Source of the DNA: an uncultured Pseudomonadota bacterium
Lineage (GTDB): Bacteria > Pseudomonadota > Gammaproteobacteria > Steroidobacterales > Steroidobacteraceae
Assembly (NCBI GenBank): GCA_903828595.1
Contig: CAIKMS010000033.1
Span: 1-64,000 of the forward strand
Reading direction: 5' to 3'
Length of the DNA: 64,000 nucleotides
Both the position numbers and the translations under genes were made by a program. Positions 9,410 to 18,732 of this stretch are shown piece after piece; the stretch's first letter is position 1; the number at the start of each line of letters is the position of its first letter. The notes beneath the pieces are model-generated. The model had not been told where the DNA came from. It saw only the letters and a program-made list of their open reading frames with translations, and did no database searches.

Positions 9410-10294
9410 ATGTCAGACAGCAACACCGATCATCTCAATCAACCCGCCGGCTACGTACCTCCCAAGGTCTGGACCTGGGATAAAAATAACGGGGGCAAGT
9501 TCGCTAACATCAATCGCCCGGTGTCCGGTGCAACCCACGAAAAAACCCTGCCCAAGGGCCGCCATCCGTTTCAGTTGTATTCACTGGGCACGCCTAATGG
9601 CCAGAAAGTCACCATCCTTTTGGAAGAGCTGTTAGCCGCCGGTCACAGCGGTGCAGAGTACGATGCCTGGCTGATTCGTATCGGTGACGGTGATCAGTTC
9701 TCGTCCGGCTTCATCTCGGTGAACCCCAATTCCAAGATCCCGGCGATGGTGGACTATTCAACCAACCCAGCGACGAACCTGTTTGAAAGTGGTTCTATGC
9801 TGTTTTATCTGGCTGAAAAATTCGGGGCTTTCTTACCCACCGAGCATTACGCTCGCGCTGCCACCATGAACTGGCTGATGTGGCAAATGGGCTCCGCGCC
9901 CTTTGTGGGCGGCGGCTTTGGGCATTTTTATGCGTATGCCCCGTTTAAGATGGAGTACGCCATTAATCGTTACGCCATGGAGACCAAGCGCCAGCTGGAT
10001 GTGCTGGATAAGCATCTGGCCCATCACGAGTACATGATTGGCGAGACCTACACCATCGCCGATATGGCCATCTACCCTTGGTATGGCGCGATGATGCGCA
10101 CCGCTTACAACGCGCAAGAGTTTTTGTCCGTGCACGAGTACACCCACCTTAACCGCTGGGTGGAGTTGATTGAGAGCAGACCCGCGGTACAGCGAGGCAT
10201 CCGCGTTAACCGGGTAGCCAGCCCCCCGGCTAATCCGCTGCCAGAGCGGCACGACGCCAGCGACTTTGATCAGACCACCGAGAGTAAAAGCTAA
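9410..10294 (+). CDS. yghU: YghU-type glutathione S-transferase (disulfide-bond oxidoreductase)
   Basis: A 294-residue cytoplasmic protein of the Nu-class GST family. The glutathione-binding thioredoxin-like domain contains LYSLGTPNGQKVTILLEEL, where Thr-Pro-Asn replaces the usual catalytic Tyr or Ser, as in E. coli YghU, which binds two glutathiones and reduces disulfides. The all-helical C-terminal domain includes MIGETYTIADMAIYPW. It is in the same direction as prpF but 185 bases later, so it probably has its own promoter. Role: thiol and disulfide chemistry or detoxification; the physiological substrate is not known from sequence. Confidence 0.9.
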   Translation: MSDSNTDHLNQPAGYVPPKVWTWDKNNGGKFANINRPVSGATHEKTLPKGRHPFQLYSLGTPNGQKVTILLEELLAAGHSGAEYDAWLIRIGDGDQFSSGFISVNPNSKIPAMVDYSTNPATNLFESGSMLFYLAEKFGAFLPTEHYARAATMNWLMWQMGSAPFVGGGFGHFYAYAPFKMEYAINRYAMETKRQLDVLDKHLAHHEYMIGETYTIADMAIYPWYGAMMRTAYNAQEFLSVHEYTHLNRWVELIESRPAVQRGIRVNRVASPPANPLPERHDASDFDQTTESKS

Positions 10295-10415
10295 GGCCTA
10301 TACCGCTGGCCTCAATGAATAGGCCCCGATACGATTCGCTGCAATCACCGAGGTAGGACTGACCCGGGTCAGTCGCCTTAGCGTCGGATGCAACAGACTA
10401 CTTTAGGATGGCGTT

Positions 10416-11870
10416 ATGCGATTGGATGAGTACGCGGCTCTAGACGCCATTTCGATTGCCCGAGCCATTCAGGCTGGCGAACTGTCGGCCGTAGAAGTCA
10501 CCGATGCCGCCATCACGGCGATCGAGACATTAGATCCCGCACTCAACGCCCTGGTGCTTCGGGATTTTGATCAGGCGCGTCTAACCGCCCGAACATTATC
10601 CGCCTCAGCGCCGTTGGCCGGTGTGCCATTTTTGGTAAAGGACGTGAACCTGCAGGTCACGGGCTGGCCTACCACCCATTCATCGCGCTTTTTTGAAACG
10701 GCCCAGCCCTTACCCGACAGTGAATTAGTCTCCCGGTGGCGGCGAGCCGGTGTGGTGTTGCTAGGAAAAACGAACACACCAGAATTTGCCGATAACTTTG
10801 CCACTGAACCGGTATTTCGCGGTACCACATTCAACCCGTGGAACCCGGCCGTTACCGTGGGTGGCTCCAGCGGGGGTGCGGCCGCAGCCGTGGCCAGTGG
10901 CATGGTTCCAGCCGCGCACGGCACAGACGTGGGCGGATCCATACGCGTACCGGCAGCTTGCTGTGGACTCTTTGGTCTTAAACCCTCGCGCGGGCTAAAC
11001 CCGCTGGGCCCGTATCATGCCGAACTCGGTGCAGGCCTTAACTGCGATCACGTACTCACGCGAACCGTGCAAGACAGTGCCGCGTTTTTAGATGCCACCG
11101 CTGGACCCGATCCTACGGCACTCTACCCGGTACAACGTTCGGTACCCTCCTATTTAGCCGCTTTGAGCGAGCCATCAGAAAAACTACGCATCGCTTGTAT
11201 CGCACAAACCATTGATGGCCTGCCTGCCGCTGCAGAAATTCAGGCGCGTTTGGATGACACCGTTCGTTTGCTCAAGGATCTGGGACACGAGGTGATACGG
11301 GCCAGCTTCCCACCCGAGCTGGCAGCACTGGCGGCCGGTGAGTCGTGGATGCCGCTATGGTTAATGGACATTGCGATGCTAATTCGCGATAGAGCCCGTG
11401 AGTTGGGACGTGAGCCGGGCGACTTTGAGATCGAGACCATGCCTCGCTATGCTTACGAGCGGATTAACCGGATGAGTGCCCATGACTATCTGGACGTGCG
11501 CCGCTTAGCGCATCGAATCTGCGGGGTGATGCTTCATCACTTTAAGCCCTTCGATCTGATCCTAACGCCCGCCACTGGCAGCTTACCGCCGGCCGTGGGG
11601 GCGCTGGATGCCAACGCGCCGGATTTTGATCTGACGAAATGGGGTGCGGCTGGCTATGCGTTTGCACCCTTCTCAGAACTGTTTAACGTCACGGGCCAAC
11701 CAGCGGCCAGCGTGCCGTTGTTCCAATCCCTCTGCGGCCTGCCGCTGGGCATGCAGATCATTGGCCGCCAGGGTGAAGATCACCGGGTGCTTCGAGTCGC
11801 TTACGATTTGCAAAAGGCCACTGAATGGACCGCACGGCACCCGGCCTTATGGATAGGCAAACGCTCGTAG
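10416..11870 (+). CDS. Amidase signature family hydrolase
   Basis: A 484-residue amidase with the Ser-cisSer-Lys triad of the family: Lys75 in FLVKDVN, cis-Ser about 151 in TVGGSSGG and nucleophile Ser175 in DVGGSIRVPA. It lacks the context of GatCAB (no gatB or gatC nearby), and its residues near the triad resemble stand-alone amidases such as 6-aminohexanoate-cyclic-dimer hydrolase and related secondary amidases. No signal peptide, so cytoplasmic. AGGATGG upstream fits the ATG at 10416. It ends 15 bases from the convergent emrB-like gene. The substrate cannot be read from the sequence. Confidence 0.88.
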   Translation: MRLDEYAALDAISIARAIQAGELSAVEVTDAAITAIETLDPALNALVLRDFDQARLTARTLSASAPLAGVPFLVKDVNLQVTGWPTTHSSRFFETAQPLPDSELVSRWRRAGVVLLGKTNTPEFADNFATEPVFRGTTFNPWNPAVTVGGSSGGAAAAVASGMVPAAHGTDVGGSIRVPAACCGLFGLKPSRGLNPLGPYHAELGAGLNCDHVLTRTVQDSAAFLDATAGPDPTALYPVQRSVPSYLAALSEPSEKLRIACIAQTIDGLPAAAEIQARLDDTVRLLKDLGHEVIRASFPPELAALAAGESWMPLWLMDIAMLIRDRARELGREPGDFEIETMPRYAYERINRMSAHDYLDVRRLAHRICGVMLHHFKPFDLILTPATGSLPPAVGALDANAPDFDLTKWGAAGYAFAPFSELFNVTGQPAASVPLFQSLCGLPLGMQIIGRQGEDHRVLRVAYDLQKATEWTARHPALWIGKRS

Positions 11871-11885
11871 CCCAAGCTAGGTGAC

Positions 11886-13448
11886 CTAGTGACCGCCCTT
11901 CATGCCACCGGTGCCGAAGGGAGGCCGCGCGAACCACACCACGGGTATAGCCACTAAGAACAATACCGCTAAGAGCAAAAACACGTCGTTAGCCCCCATG
12001 GTGGAGGCTTGCCCGGTAATCACATGATCCACATACCCGCGCGCCGCCACATCGGGTATACCCTTGGAGGACAAGACCCCCAGGTAATGAATCGAGCCTG
12101 GTGCTCGGGCGTTCACACTTTCCGTGAGCACGGCGTGGTGATAGATCGATCGGGTATTCCAAAGCCACACACAAACGGCTGTAGAGATACTGCCCGACAT
12201 CGTGCGAATAAAGTTGCTTAAGCCGGCGGCATTTGCCAGTTCATTAGGCGCCACACCCGAAAAGATGATTTGGTTTAGCGGCAAAAAGAACAACGACACG
12301 CCGATACCCTGAAACAGGCGGGGCAAGGACAACTGTCCGAAAGTCGCCGTCTCGTTCAGCGTTGATACCCAGTACAGGCTCGAGGCGAACACTAAAAACG
12401 CGATCGTTGGTACCAGTCGCATATTAACGCGATGGATATTCCGGCCTAAAACCGGGGCTATAAATAAAGCTAAGACACCGACAGGCGCCACGGCATAACC
12501 CGCCCAGGTGCTGGTGTAATTCAGTGTGGTCTGCAACCACAGCGGGTAAATCACATTGACCCCGCTAAACGCAAAAAAAGCGACCGCAACCGCTAGCGTG
12601 CCCACCAAAAAATTTCGCCCTTTGAACAAGCGCAGATCAACCATGGGATGAGGATCGGTTAATTCCCAGGGAATCAAAAAGGACAACGCGACCACAGCGA
12701 TGACCGCGGCTGTCAGGATTTCCGGCGAACTAAACCAGTCTTTCTCATTGCCGTTATCCAACATGAACTGCAGGCTGCCCACGCCCACCACCAGCAAAAT
12801 CAGACCCACGATATCAATCGGTACTTTGACGGTTTTGGACTCTCGCTTGCGCAGCAACATCCAGGTGGTTGCCGCTGCAATCAGGCCGGTCGGCACGTTG
12901 ATATAAAAAAGCCAGGGCCAGGACAAGTTATCGGTGATGGTGCCACCCAAAATCGGACCGCAAATAGGCGCGAAGATAACCACCATCGCCCACAGTCCCA
13001 TCGCCATTCCGCGCTTTTGGGGCGGATAGTTTCGTAGCAGCAGAGCCTGAGCCACCGCCATCAACGGACCCGATACAAAACCCTGCATGATGCGAAAGGC
13101 CACCAGCATCGGCATGGAGGTTGCCAAACCGCATAAGGCTGAAAACGCCACGAACAATAACAACGAGGCGACAAAGCTGCGCACCTCACCAAAACGCCGG
13201 CCTATCCAGCCAGCCAAAGGCTGCACCACGGCCGCCGCCAACATGTACGAACTAATCGCCCACGTACCCTCGGCCGGACTGACCCCTAAACTGCCCGAGA
13301 TCGATGGCACTGAGACGTTAACAATCGTCATGTCCAAAATCTCCATAAAGCTGGAGATCGACACGGCGATGGTGAGCAGCACCAAATTTAGACCGGTTAG
13401 CGGCGGATACTCTCCGTCCCTACCGGTGATGGCAGTCGGGCCTGCCAT
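11886..13448 (-). CDS. emrB: MFS drug efflux permease, EmrB/QacA (DHA2) type
   Basis: A 520-residue inner-membrane transporter with about 14 hydrophobic helices, the DHA2 layout. The opening LDMTIVNVSVPSI is the family motif D1, and GWIGRRFGE is the loop 2-3 motif A. It begins three bases after the emrA stop, so it is translated with it. Together with the periplasmic adaptor EmrA and the NodT-type channel it should form a proton-driven tripartite pump that carries drugs or other amphipathic compounds across both membranes. Substrates are not predictable. This is the last gene of the operon. Confidence 0.93.
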   Translation of the reverse strand: MAGPTAITGRDGEYPPLTGLNLVLLTIAVSISSFMEILDMTIVNVSVPSISGSLGVSPAEGTWAISSYMLAAAVVQPLAGWIGRRFGEVRSFVASLLLFVAFSALCGLATSMPMLVAFRIMQGFVSGPLMAVAQALLLRNYPPQKRGMAMGLWAMVVIFAPICGPILGGTITDNLSWPWLFYINVPTGLIAAATTWMLLRKRESKTVKVPIDIVGLILLVVGVGSLQFMLDNGNEKDWFSSPEILTAAVIAVVALSFLIPWELTDPHPMVDLRLFKGRNFLVGTLAVAVAFFAFSGVNVIYPLWLQTTLNYTSTWAGYAVAPVGVLALFIAPVLGRNIHRVNMRLVPTIAFLVFASSLYWVSTLNETATFGQLSLPRLFQGIGVSLFFLPLNQIIFSGVAPNELANAAGLSNFIRTMSGSISTAVCVWLWNTRSIYHHAVLTESVNARAPGSIHYLGVLSSKGIPDVAARGYVDHVITGQASTMGANDVFLLLAVLFLVAIPVVWFARPPFGTGGMKGGH

Positions 13449-13451
13449 CGA

Positions 13452-14606
13452 TCAACGACCGCCATTTTTTCGAATAATGGCATCCGCCGCCGCGTCAGCC
13501 TCTGCCCAGTTCGCGGCGTAAACATCGGTGGTTGAGGCCGAGGTAGTGACAGGCTTTACAGCCAACACCGCGCCGTCTCGCTGACGAGTGTCCACCGTGA
13601 CATTGCTCGACATGCCAACGCGTAACGGATGGTCAGCAAGCTCCTTCGCATCAAGTTTCACGCGCACAGGGACCCGCTGAATCACTTTGATCCAGTTACC
13701 CGAAGCATTTTGCGCCGGCAGTAATGAGAAAGTAGAGCCCGTGCCGGCTGCCAATCCGGCAACCGTGCCGTGGAATATCACTGCACTGCCATAGACATCA
13801 CTGTCGATAGCCACCGGCTGGCCAATGCGAATATTGCGGATCTGCGATTCTTTGAAGTTGGCATCGATCCACACGCCATCCAGTGGAATGATGCTCATTA
13901 ATGTCTGACCGGGCATGATGCGTTGGCCTAACTGAACGTTACGCTGGGCCACATAGCCGCGGATGGGGGACACGATCGCGTTTCGCTTAGCGTTGAGCCA
14001 GGCATCACGGTAATGCTCCCGGGCGACCAATACCTGGGGATTCTCAGCCACCGTCACATTATCAATCGCCGTATGGGACGCCAGGGATTGCTCGCGTGCT
14101 TGCGCCAATACCGCGCGCGCCAGATCCACAGCCTCCTGAGCGTGACGAACCTCTTCGCCGGCGATGGCATTGTCAGCCAGCAAAGGTTTGCGGCGCGCAA
14201 GGTCCGCCTCCGCGCGCTTGAGTTCCAAGCCCCGGGTCGTAACAGCCGCATCCGCTTCAGCGGCCATCGCGAACTGCTGGCGAACCTTTCGTACGGTATC
14301 TGCAAGGGTTGCGGCAGCTTTAGCCAGTTCGGCTTGTGAATCCACCGGATCCAAACGGACTAACACCTGGCCGGCTTCAACCAAGGCCGTGTCTTCCACC
14401 GCCACATCGATGGCCGTACCCGGGACCTGCGAAGACACGGTCACTAAGTTCGCATTGACATACGCGTTGTCGGTCTTCTCACGCAGACTCAACACGAAGG
14501 TATCCAGTGCCCACCACGACACACCGATGACGATAAAAACCAAGGCAATGATGGGCAAAATTTTGCCGCGTGCTTTCTTGCTTTTCTCAGCTGTCATGTC
14601 GTTCAT
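13452..14606 (-). CDS. emrA: HlyD/EmrA-type membrane fusion protein
   Basis: A 384-residue adaptor with one N-terminal membrane anchor (about residues 16-36), the biotinyl-lipoyl-like half motif starting TDNAYVNAN, a central coiled-coil hairpin rich in Ala, Glu and Arg (about 100-200) and a C-terminal beta-barrel. This order is that of EmrA, which links an inner-membrane MFS pump to an outer-membrane channel. The start codon overlaps the stop of the upstream channel gene (ATGA), implying translational coupling. EmrB follows after three bases. Confidence 0.93.
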   Translation of the reverse strand: MNDMTAEKSKKARGKILPIIALVFIVIGVSWWALDTFVLSLREKTDNAYVNANLVTVSSQVPGTAIDVAVEDTALVEAGQVLVRLDPVDSQAELAKAAATLADTVRKVRQQFAMAAEADAAVTTRGLELKRAEADLARRKPLLADNAIAGEEVRHAQEAVDLARAVLAQAREQSLASHTAIDNVTVAENPQVLVAREHYRDAWLNAKRNAIVSPIRGYVAQRNVQLGQRIMPGQTLMSIIPLDGVWIDANFKESQIRNIRIGQPVAIDSDVYGSAVIFHGTVAGLAAGTGSTFSLLPAQNASGNWIKVIQRVPVRVKLDAKELADHPLRVGMSSNVTVDTRQRDGAVLAVKPVTTSASTTDVYAANWAEADAAADAIIRKNGGR

Positions 14607-16036
14607 GGCTTCTCTTTTTCCGAATTAGATTGATAGCCGCCACCCAGGGCGCCTTGCAAGGAGATATCAGCAGACACCTTCGCAATCGCGAGTTGCGCCA
14701 GGGCATCTTGGTTTAAATTGACCGTACGTGCCGCCGCGAGCACCGGTCTAAGGTCGGCCGTAGAAGCGCGTAGCCGCGCTTCATGGGCCGCCAGGAGATC
14801 TTTAGCGAGGGTCAGCTGCTTTTCCCTCTCGATGATTTGTTGGTCAATTTGCGCTCGCGTTTGCGCTGCGGTGGCCACCTCACGAGCGGCTGACACCACC
14901 GTCTCGTTATAAACAGCCACCGCCTCCGCCAGACGCGAACGCTGCGCCGAGAAGTTTGCCGCACGCAGTCCATTGTCAAAGAGCGGTAAATGAACAGCCG
15001 CGCCCAGTTGCGGAGCCAGACTTCCCACCTCGAGCAGTTTCTCGATATGAATGGAGGATAAAGCCAGCAAGCCGCTTACCGTGATATCCGGGTAATACTC
15101 GGCACGCGCCACGCGTAAGCCCTGCAGGCTAGCTTCGACGCGCCAGCGACTGGCCGCGATATCCGGCCGGCGAGCCACTAAATCCAGCGACACGTTAGCC
15201 GGCAGACCCGTCGTCACCTCGGGCAGTTCTTTGAACGACAGTGGCGGCAACTCACTGACCGAGCAACCCAGCAAAGCCGCGAGCGTCACCAGGCGCAGGC
15301 GCGCCGAACTTTCGAGGCTGATCAGTCCCTCACGCTCAGCGGCCTGTTGGGCACGTAGATCCTTGATCGTTTCGGGTCTGTCCAGCTCGGCGGCGACGCG
15401 CTTTAACGCCAGTTGCTCGCCCTGCTCCCACAGAGCGATGCGGGCGCGGGCGAGTTTCGCGCGGGCTTGATCAGACTGCCAACCAAAATAGGCTTGCCCC
15501 ACCGCACCGGACAACAGCAACTTCGCCTGCTGACGATCGGCAGCCGACGCCTGAGCGCGATCCAGCGCGGATTCCACGTTAGCGCGCTGTTTACCCCACC
15601 AGTCGAAGCTATAACTGAAGTTAAAGCCCAGGTCAGACTGGTTGTACCAGTGAAAACCCAGCAGTTTGGGCGGGAAGATGCCGTTATCACTTAAGCGCGT
15701 TTCTTGGGTGGAGGCCACACCGTTAACTTGTAAGCCCCCGGCCGTTCCCGCCAGTCGTACAGACTCTCGTGCGGACTCAAAGCGGGCCGTGGCCGAACTG
15801 ATCGACGGCGCATCACGCAGCGCTCGTTCGATCAGCGCATTAAGATCAGCGTCATGATACTGAAGCCACCCCTCAGTGGCAGGCCAAGGTGCCGTGGAAT
15901 CGGCATTGCCGGCCACAGGTGCGGCCTCACGCAGGTTTGTGGCGGGTAGCTCTGGCGGCTTAAGCACGCAGGCTGTCAACACCACCATGCACGCGGCGCT
16001 TGCAGCGCCACGAAGACTGTTCACTATGCTCCGCAT
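14603..16036 (-). CDS. NodT-family outer-membrane efflux lipoprotein
   Basis: A TolC-like channel of the RND/MFS efflux NodT family, 477 residues. The signal peptide ends in the lipobox LTAC, so the mature Cys is lipidated. Two duplicated outer-membrane-efflux repeats follow, with long Ala/Arg/Glu/Gln-rich helices and the family phrase RRPDIAASRWRVEAS. The ATG at 16036 is preferred over the TTG six bases upstream. First gene of the channel-adaptor-pump operon. Some relatives are named for nodulation but most act in drug export. Confidence 0.92.
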   Translation of the reverse strand: MRSIVNSLRGAASAACMVVLTACVLKPPELPATNLREAAPVAGNADSTAPWPATEGWLQYHDADLNALIERALRDAPSISSATARFESARESVRLAGTAGGLQVNGVASTQETRLSDNGIFPPKLLGFHWYNQSDLGFNFSYSFDWWGKQRANVESALDRAQASAADRQQAKLLLSGAVGQAYFGWQSDQARAKLARARIALWEQGEQLALKRVAAELDRPETIKDLRAQQAAEREGLISLESSARLRLVTLAALLGCSVSELPPLSFKELPEVTTGLPANVSLDLVARRPDIAASRWRVEASLQGLRVARAEYYPDITVSGLLALSSIHIEKLLEVGSLAPQLGAAVHLPLFDNGLRAANFSAQRSRLAEAVAVYNETVVSAAREVATAAQTRAQIDQQIIEREKQLTLAKDLLAAHEARLRASTADLRPVLAAARTVNLNQDALAQLAIAKVSADISLQGALGGGYQSNSEKEKP

Positions 16037-16203
16037 GCACAACCCCGTTGATCAACAAATACGTCGGCTTAACCGACTTATAGACACGTCGCGCTACCGC
16101 CGCCTGACAAGCCACCCATTTTAGCATTCCCCACAGCGGCCGACGTCAGCAATCGGTTAAGATCAGGGCGTTGCGGTACTGGACAACGGATGGTCGCGCC
16201 GCC

Positions 16204-16740
16204 CTAAAGCAGAGGGGTAACAACCTGCTCAAGGCGCGCCGCAGTCCACGTGGAGTCTTTCAGACTCCAGCCGTTTTCCACCAACCGTCCGGCGCGATCA
16301 ATGGTGAAATTAACCGGCATGCGCCAAATACGTCCGTACCCGCGCGCACTGTCCTCCCGTAGAAATCCCACGGGAAAACTCAAGGTCTTACCTACAGCCC
16401 GCGCCGCATCGACTTGATCGGCATCGTCCAAACAAAAGCCCAGGACACTCAGACCGTGCGATTCGTGTTCGGCTGCGTACGCCGATAACAAAGGCAACTC
16501 CAGCCGACACGGTCCACAGTACGTCGCCCAGAACGTCAGAATTACCACGCGCCCCAACAGATCCTGCGTTGAGATGCGCTGACCATCCAGCGTAATGAGC
16601 GTGGCTACCGGCGCCGTCTCGCCGACGCGTAAGCCACGGGCTGACGCTGACGCGCTCCACAACCCGGCGGCGGACAACGCCGTTAGTGCCAGGCTGTGCT
16701 GCAAAAACTGGCGGCGATCTGCTCGTTGGTTTTTATCCAT
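16204..16740 (-). CDS. TlpA-like periplasmic thioredoxin, Tat-type signal
   Basis: A 178-residue thioredoxin-fold protein of the TlpA/ResA type. The N-terminus carries RRQFLQ before a hydrophobic stretch ending ASASA, a probable twin-arginine signal. The redox site is FWATYCGPC (Cys75, Cys78), as in proteins that reduce disulfides of apocytochromes or copper-delivery factors. The ATG at 16740 is chosen because it places the signal at the N-terminus; the frame extends further without likeness to the family. It lies downstream of a barrel protein and a DUF2946 protein on the same strand, a grouping often linked with copper supply. Confidence 0.88.
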   Translation of the reverse strand: MDKNQRADRRQFLQHSLALTALSAAGLWSASASARGLRVGETAPVATLITLDGQRISTQDLLGRVVILTFWATYCGPCRLELPLLSAYAAEHESHGLSVLGFCLDDADQVDAARAVGKTLSFPVGFLREDSARGYGRIWRMPVNFTIDRAGRLVENGWSLKDSTWTAARLEQVVTPLL

Positions 16741-16817
16741 CGTTATTAATCCTCTCACGCCATCGTCATCATGGCTCAATCCGAACTTACTGCCCTGGCA
16801 CCCGTCTTGCCCGGCAA

Positions 16818-17867
16818 TCAGAAGGAAACGCTTAAACCACCGGACGCCGTCCACTGGGGAACCAGTTGATAGCCATCGAGGTTTCGATACACCGGCATTT
16901 GTACAAAGCCATAGACATGAGTCCGGGTAGACACGCGTAGCGTCAACCCCGGACTCAGGTAAACCACAGTACCAGCCGTATTCGCGGTGTCCGCCAACGC
17001 GCCCTGATCAGCCGCTTTTCGATAAACGTTTACTTGCAGTCCAGGAATAACCTTCGGGTTGTCCTCGTAACGAAGCCCAAAGCTCACTGTGCCTTGATTG
17101 CCCGGCCGAAAGTCATTACCCAACTGTTTAGGCGAGTGAGTCACGGCTGCCTGAACCTGACCGGTGACAAAGGCGTCGAAGTCTTGGCTGATCGCCGTGT
17201 GATAGTAGGAACCTAAAATGATGTCGGTGCTTCCAGTACCCGCCTGTAAACTGTTATCCATCGGCTCACCGGCACCCGGTCCCTCCTTAAACAGCACAGC
17301 ACTACCATAAGAACCGGTAGGTAGCTTAAGCCCCAGCTGCACGCCCAGATTGTGGGTAGGTAAAAAGCCCTGATAACTGGCGATTAACTTCATATCGCCT
17401 AAACCTGCGACATGAGCGCTGCTGAGTTGATCGGGCGCGGATTCAGCCGACGTGAACGGCATGGACTGCTGACCAAACGTCGAATGATCCCGTTGAATGT
17501 ACGGCACGCGTAAATCAAAGTGCCAGTTTGAACTAGGACTGTAGGTCACACTCACCGTGGTGTAGCGATTTTGCGTTGTGTGCTCGATTTCGCCACCCCC
17601 TAAAGCGGGATCCGCGGGATTATTGACGACTTGCTCGGGGCTCGCCTTGCGTGATCCCGAGCGCAATTCGTTCTGGTTGATGTAGTCGTATTCGATGTTT
17701 AAGCGCCAGCCCGACGTTGCCGAATACCCCAGAGCGGCGTCCGAGCTTAAGGTGCAGCCACAACTGGCACAGCCTAACGCCGGCACCGGCAGCAGAGTCA
17801 AAATGCCCAAGACAAGAGCGCCTGAGGCGACGGCCGTATAGCGCTGACTGACTTCAAAGATGATCAT
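16818..17867 (-). CDS. Outer-membrane beta-barrel protein, putative transporter/porin
   Basis: The 349-residue product has a signal peptide ending near ALG and then a mature start CASCGCTLSSDAA, a Cys cluster that could bind metal. The rest alternates short polar and aromatic strands and ends in Phe (LSVSF), the signature of an outer-membrane barrel. Similar proteins next to copper-related genes are annotated as transporters of the MetA/phenol-degradation barrel family. AAGGAG eight bases before the ATG at 17867 decides the start. It sits between the DUF2946 gene and the TlpA-like gene, all in one direction. Confidence 0.75.
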   Translation of the reverse strand: MIIFEVSQRYTAVASGALVLGILTLLPVPALGCASCGCTLSSDAALGYSATSGWRLNIEYDYINQNELRSGSRKASPEQVVNNPADPALGGGEIEHTTQNRYTTVSVTYSPSSNWHFDLRVPYIQRDHSTFGQQSMPFTSAESAPDQLSSAHVAGLGDMKLIASYQGFLPTHNLGVQLGLKLPTGSYGSAVLFKEGPGAGEPMDNSLQAGTGSTDIILGSYYHTAISQDFDAFVTGQVQAAVTHSPKQLGNDFRPGNQGTVSFGLRYEDNPKVIPGLQVNVYRKAADQGALADTANTAGTVVYLSPGLTLRVSTRTHVYGFVQMPVYRNLDGYQLVPQWTASGGLSVSF

Positions 17868-17976
17868 GCCCATCTCTCCTTCAACGGTCCAAGAGCACGT
17901 GCGGGTGCCCAAAGACCTTGGAACTAAAACAATACCCCTACAGCCAGCACGGCCGCGTTAGGGGTGTTTGTTAGCG

Positions 17977-18354
17977 TCAGGCCAGAGATGGAGGTGCGCG
18001 GGAGATTTGCGTGCGATACGGGCCGGAGGGCGCAACCCGCTGTGCGATAGACAACACCAGGTGCGAGGAAATGCGTACGTCCTGAGCAGTCCATAACAAC
18101 CCACTGGGCGTAGGAGCCGCCGCCCCTACCGCTGCAAAGGCGCACACGGTGGACGAGGATTTACCCGGGACGCCAGCTGCTTTGGACTTAGCATTCTCAG
18201 CCGGCACCATCATGACGTGGTGAACACTGCACAGAACCAGAGTGGCTCCCTGTGCATTGGCGCCCGGCATCACACCGGCTGGCAACAACAGTTGCCAAAC
18301 CAGCAACGGTGCTAGCCAGAGGATCAAGGATCGGTATCGGCGCGCGCGCAACAT
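17977..18354 (-). CDS. DUF2946-like exported protein
   Basis: A 125-residue protein with a basic start and hydrophobic segment (about 9-35), a VLCSVH motif, a variable Ala-rich middle and the ending PYRTQISRAPP, close to the ARGPP-type tail shared by DUF2946 proteins. These small proteins are found beside TonB receptors, copper chaperones and barrel proteins, and are thought to relate to copper, though no biochemistry is known to me. It is the first gene of the group of three reading leftward. Confidence 0.65.
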   Translation of the reverse strand: MLRARRYRSLILWLAPLLVWQLLLPAGVMPGANAQGATLVLCSVHHVMMVPAENAKSKAAGVPGKSSSTVCAFAAVGAAAPTPSGLLWTAQDVRISSHLVLSIAQRVAPSGPYRTQISRAPPSLA

Positions 18355-18605
18355 CGCTTAATGATAAGCCTAGAGCGTTGAGCTTGTATAGCAAGATCAC
18401 TGACCGCTATCTAAGGAAAAACAGGAGCCTGGAACGAGCCTGGCAGGGGTGACGATGCTGATCACTGATAGAACCCGTGATGCCTTATCACGGCGCGATC
18501 GTCGCAAACGCTCTCCTGGCCCGATTCAACTAACTCAAAGTAACTCGCAACTAGCAACCCACGGCTTCACTCGAATCGCGATCAGAACGGCGATCCGCCC
18601 AGGTG

Positions 18606-18627
18606 CATAGAGCGCTAGCGCTCTATG
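18606..18627. repeat. Perfect 22-bp palindrome
   Basis: CATAGAGCGCTAGCGCTCTA followed by TG reads the same on both strands, with no central loop. It lies downstream of the HU gene, beyond its terminator, and about 250 bases upstream of the leftward DUF2946 gene. A dyad operator for a dimeric regulator is as likely as a hairpin, because a loopless palindrome has to open its centre to fold. Confidence 0.7.
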
Positions 18628-18657
18628 AGTACCGCGCCCGTCATTATTAACGAGAAT

Positions 18658-18690
18658 AAAAAAAGGCGGGACATCGCTGTCGCCGCCTTC
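18658..18690 (-). terminator. Rho-independent terminator of the HU gene
   Basis: On the reverse strand, AAGAAGGCGG, a short loop region, CCGCC and then seven T residues follow the HU stop by about 45 bases. The stem (ggcgg at 18665-18669 with ccgcc at 18683-18687) can be extended by A-T pairs on the outside. The arrangement is that of an intrinsic terminator for leftward transcription. Confidence 0.75.
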
Positions 18691-18732
18691 TTAAGTGATG
18701 GGACTGCTATCGCAGCCCCAACAGCTTCAATC

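Larger units (their letters stand above)
18355..18732. other. Intergenic region with palindrome and terminator
   Basis: This 378-base stretch has no credible gene. It should contain the promoter of the DUF2946 gene at its left end. A perfect 22-base palindrome and the rho-independent terminator of the HU gene lie near its right end and are listed separately. Confidence 0.6.

Noticed and set aside
11876..11890. Short near-palindrome ctaggtgacctag between the amidase and emrB stops
   Set aside because: Only six bases per arm, no T-run; not enough to call a terminator.
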